From Actinomycetes bacterium (GTDB lineage: Bacteria; Actinomycetota; Actinomycetes; Actinomycetales; Demequinaceae): a stretch of DNA of 5,705 nucleotides. The translations under genes were made by a program, and so were the position numbers. The stretch is taken from positions 1-5,705 of the forward strand of contig JAEZXC010000150.1 in the NCBI GenBank assembly GCA_023442845.1, given 5' to 3'. Under the pieces are notes generated by a model. That model did no database searches. It saw nothing but the letters and a program-made list of their open reading frames with translations, and had not been told where the DNA came from. Each line of letters begins with the position of its first letter. Positions within the stretch are counted from its first letter, which is position 1. Below are positions 5,197 to 5,705 of this stretch, one piece after another.

Positions 5197-5705
5197 ATGA
5201 CTACCACCGCTCCTAACCCCGCACCGGCCACCGCTGACGCCCCAAATGTCCAGGCGCAGATCGACGCTCTCGTTGCAAACGCGCAGAAGGCGCTTGCCGA
5301 GTACGCGCGCTTCACGCAGGAGGACGTCAACTTCCTCGTGAAGAAGGCATCGGTCGCTGCACTGAACCAGCACGGCGAGCTCGCCGTACTCGCCGTTGAG
5401 GAGACTGGCCGCGGCGTCTTCGAAGACAAGGCCGTCAAGAACATTTTCGCCTGCGAGCACGTCACCCACTCGATGGCCCCCATGAAGACCGTGGGCATCA
5501 TCAACGAGGACCCGATTCGCGGCATCACCGAGATCGCGGAGCCCGTGGGCGTCGTGGCGGGTGTCACCCCGGTGACCAACCCGACGTCGACTGCGATCTT
5601 CAAATCGCTCATCGCACTGAAGACCCGCAACCCGATCATCTTCGCGTTCCACCCGAGCGCACAGCAGTCCTCCGTTGCCGCCGCCAAGATCGTGCGCGAC
5701 GCCGC
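5197..5705 (+). CDS. adhE: Bifunctional acetaldehyde-CoA/alcohol dehydrogenase, N-terminal part, 3' end outside window
   Basis: Cytoplasmic enzyme that reduces acetyl-CoA to acetaldehyde (N-terminal ALDH-type domain) and then to ethanol (C-terminal iron-dependent alcohol dehydrogenase domain), reoxidising two NADH per acetyl-CoA. The frame stays open through the right edge, showing 169 full codons of a protein usually near 890 residues. After a short Ala/Pro/Thr-rich start of about 17 residues, the sequence follows AdhE closely: LAEYARFTQEDV (33-44), EETGRGVFEDKAVKN (68-82), GITEIAEPVGVVAGVTPVTNP (109-129) and TSTAIFKSLIALKTRNPIIF (130-149). The catalytic cysteine and the whole alcohol dehydrogenase half lie outside. 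A monofunctional acetylating aldehyde dehydrogenase cannot be strictly excluded, but the pfl context and close match to E. coli AdhE favour the fusion. The start is supported by GAGGAGGA 8 bases upstream. Confidence 0.93.
   Translation, partial: MTTTAPNPAPATADAPNVQAQIDALVANAQKALAEYARFTQEDVNFLVKKASVAALNQHGELAVLAVEETGRGVFEDKAVKNIFACEHVTHSMAPMKTVGIINEDPIRGITEIAEPVGVVAGVTPVTNPTSTAIFKSLIALKTRNPIIFAFHPSAQQSSVAAAKIVRDA

Noticed and set aside
5136..5687. Open frames on the - strand opposite adhE
   Set aside because: The + strand frame from 5197 matches AdhE throughout, so the reverse frames are shadows.

Overview
The window reads as a compact anaerobic-metabolism locus from a high-GC Gram-positive bacterium, most likely a facultatively anaerobic actinobacterium (a Cellulomonas-like or related fermentative lineage would fit; the genus is inference). 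The grounds are the GC-rich sequence, strong AGGAGG-type ribosome sites, a transhydrogenase split into three subunits, and protein sequences that match fermentative families but are not enterobacterial. All six genes lie on the + strand and no stretch over about 200 bases lacks a gene.

Layout: (1) bases 1-1169 hold the C-terminal half of pyruvate formate-lyase (pflB), cut by the left edge, with both catalytic cysteines and the radical glycine. (2) A strong GC hairpin separates it from pflA (1248-2075), the radical-SAM enzyme that activates PflB. (3) A 102-base spacer with a palindrome resembling a DosR/DevR box leads into pntAA-pntAB-pntB (2178-4995), whose genes overlap by 4 bases each and encode a proton-translocating NAD(P) transhydrogenase. 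(4) A terminator hairpin and a 201-base regulatory spacer, again rich in GGGACC/GGTCCC elements, precede adhE (from 5197), the bifunctional acetaldehyde/alcohol dehydrogenase, cut by the right edge.

How the genes fit together: PflB, activated by PflA, splits pyruvate into acetyl-CoA and formate without making NADH. AdhE reduces acetyl-CoA to ethanol and reoxidises two NADH. The transhydrogenase exchanges reducing equivalents between the NAD(H) and NADP(H) pools, coupled to proton movement. Together they form a redox-balancing fermentation module.

I found no previously undescribed system, mobile element, CRISPR array or RNA gene. The points most worth following are a GGGAC-type motif at matching distances from candidate -10 elements in the pnt and adhE upstream regions, and the apparent move of the transhydrogenase proton-channel histidine from the beta subunit to the alpha2 subunit.
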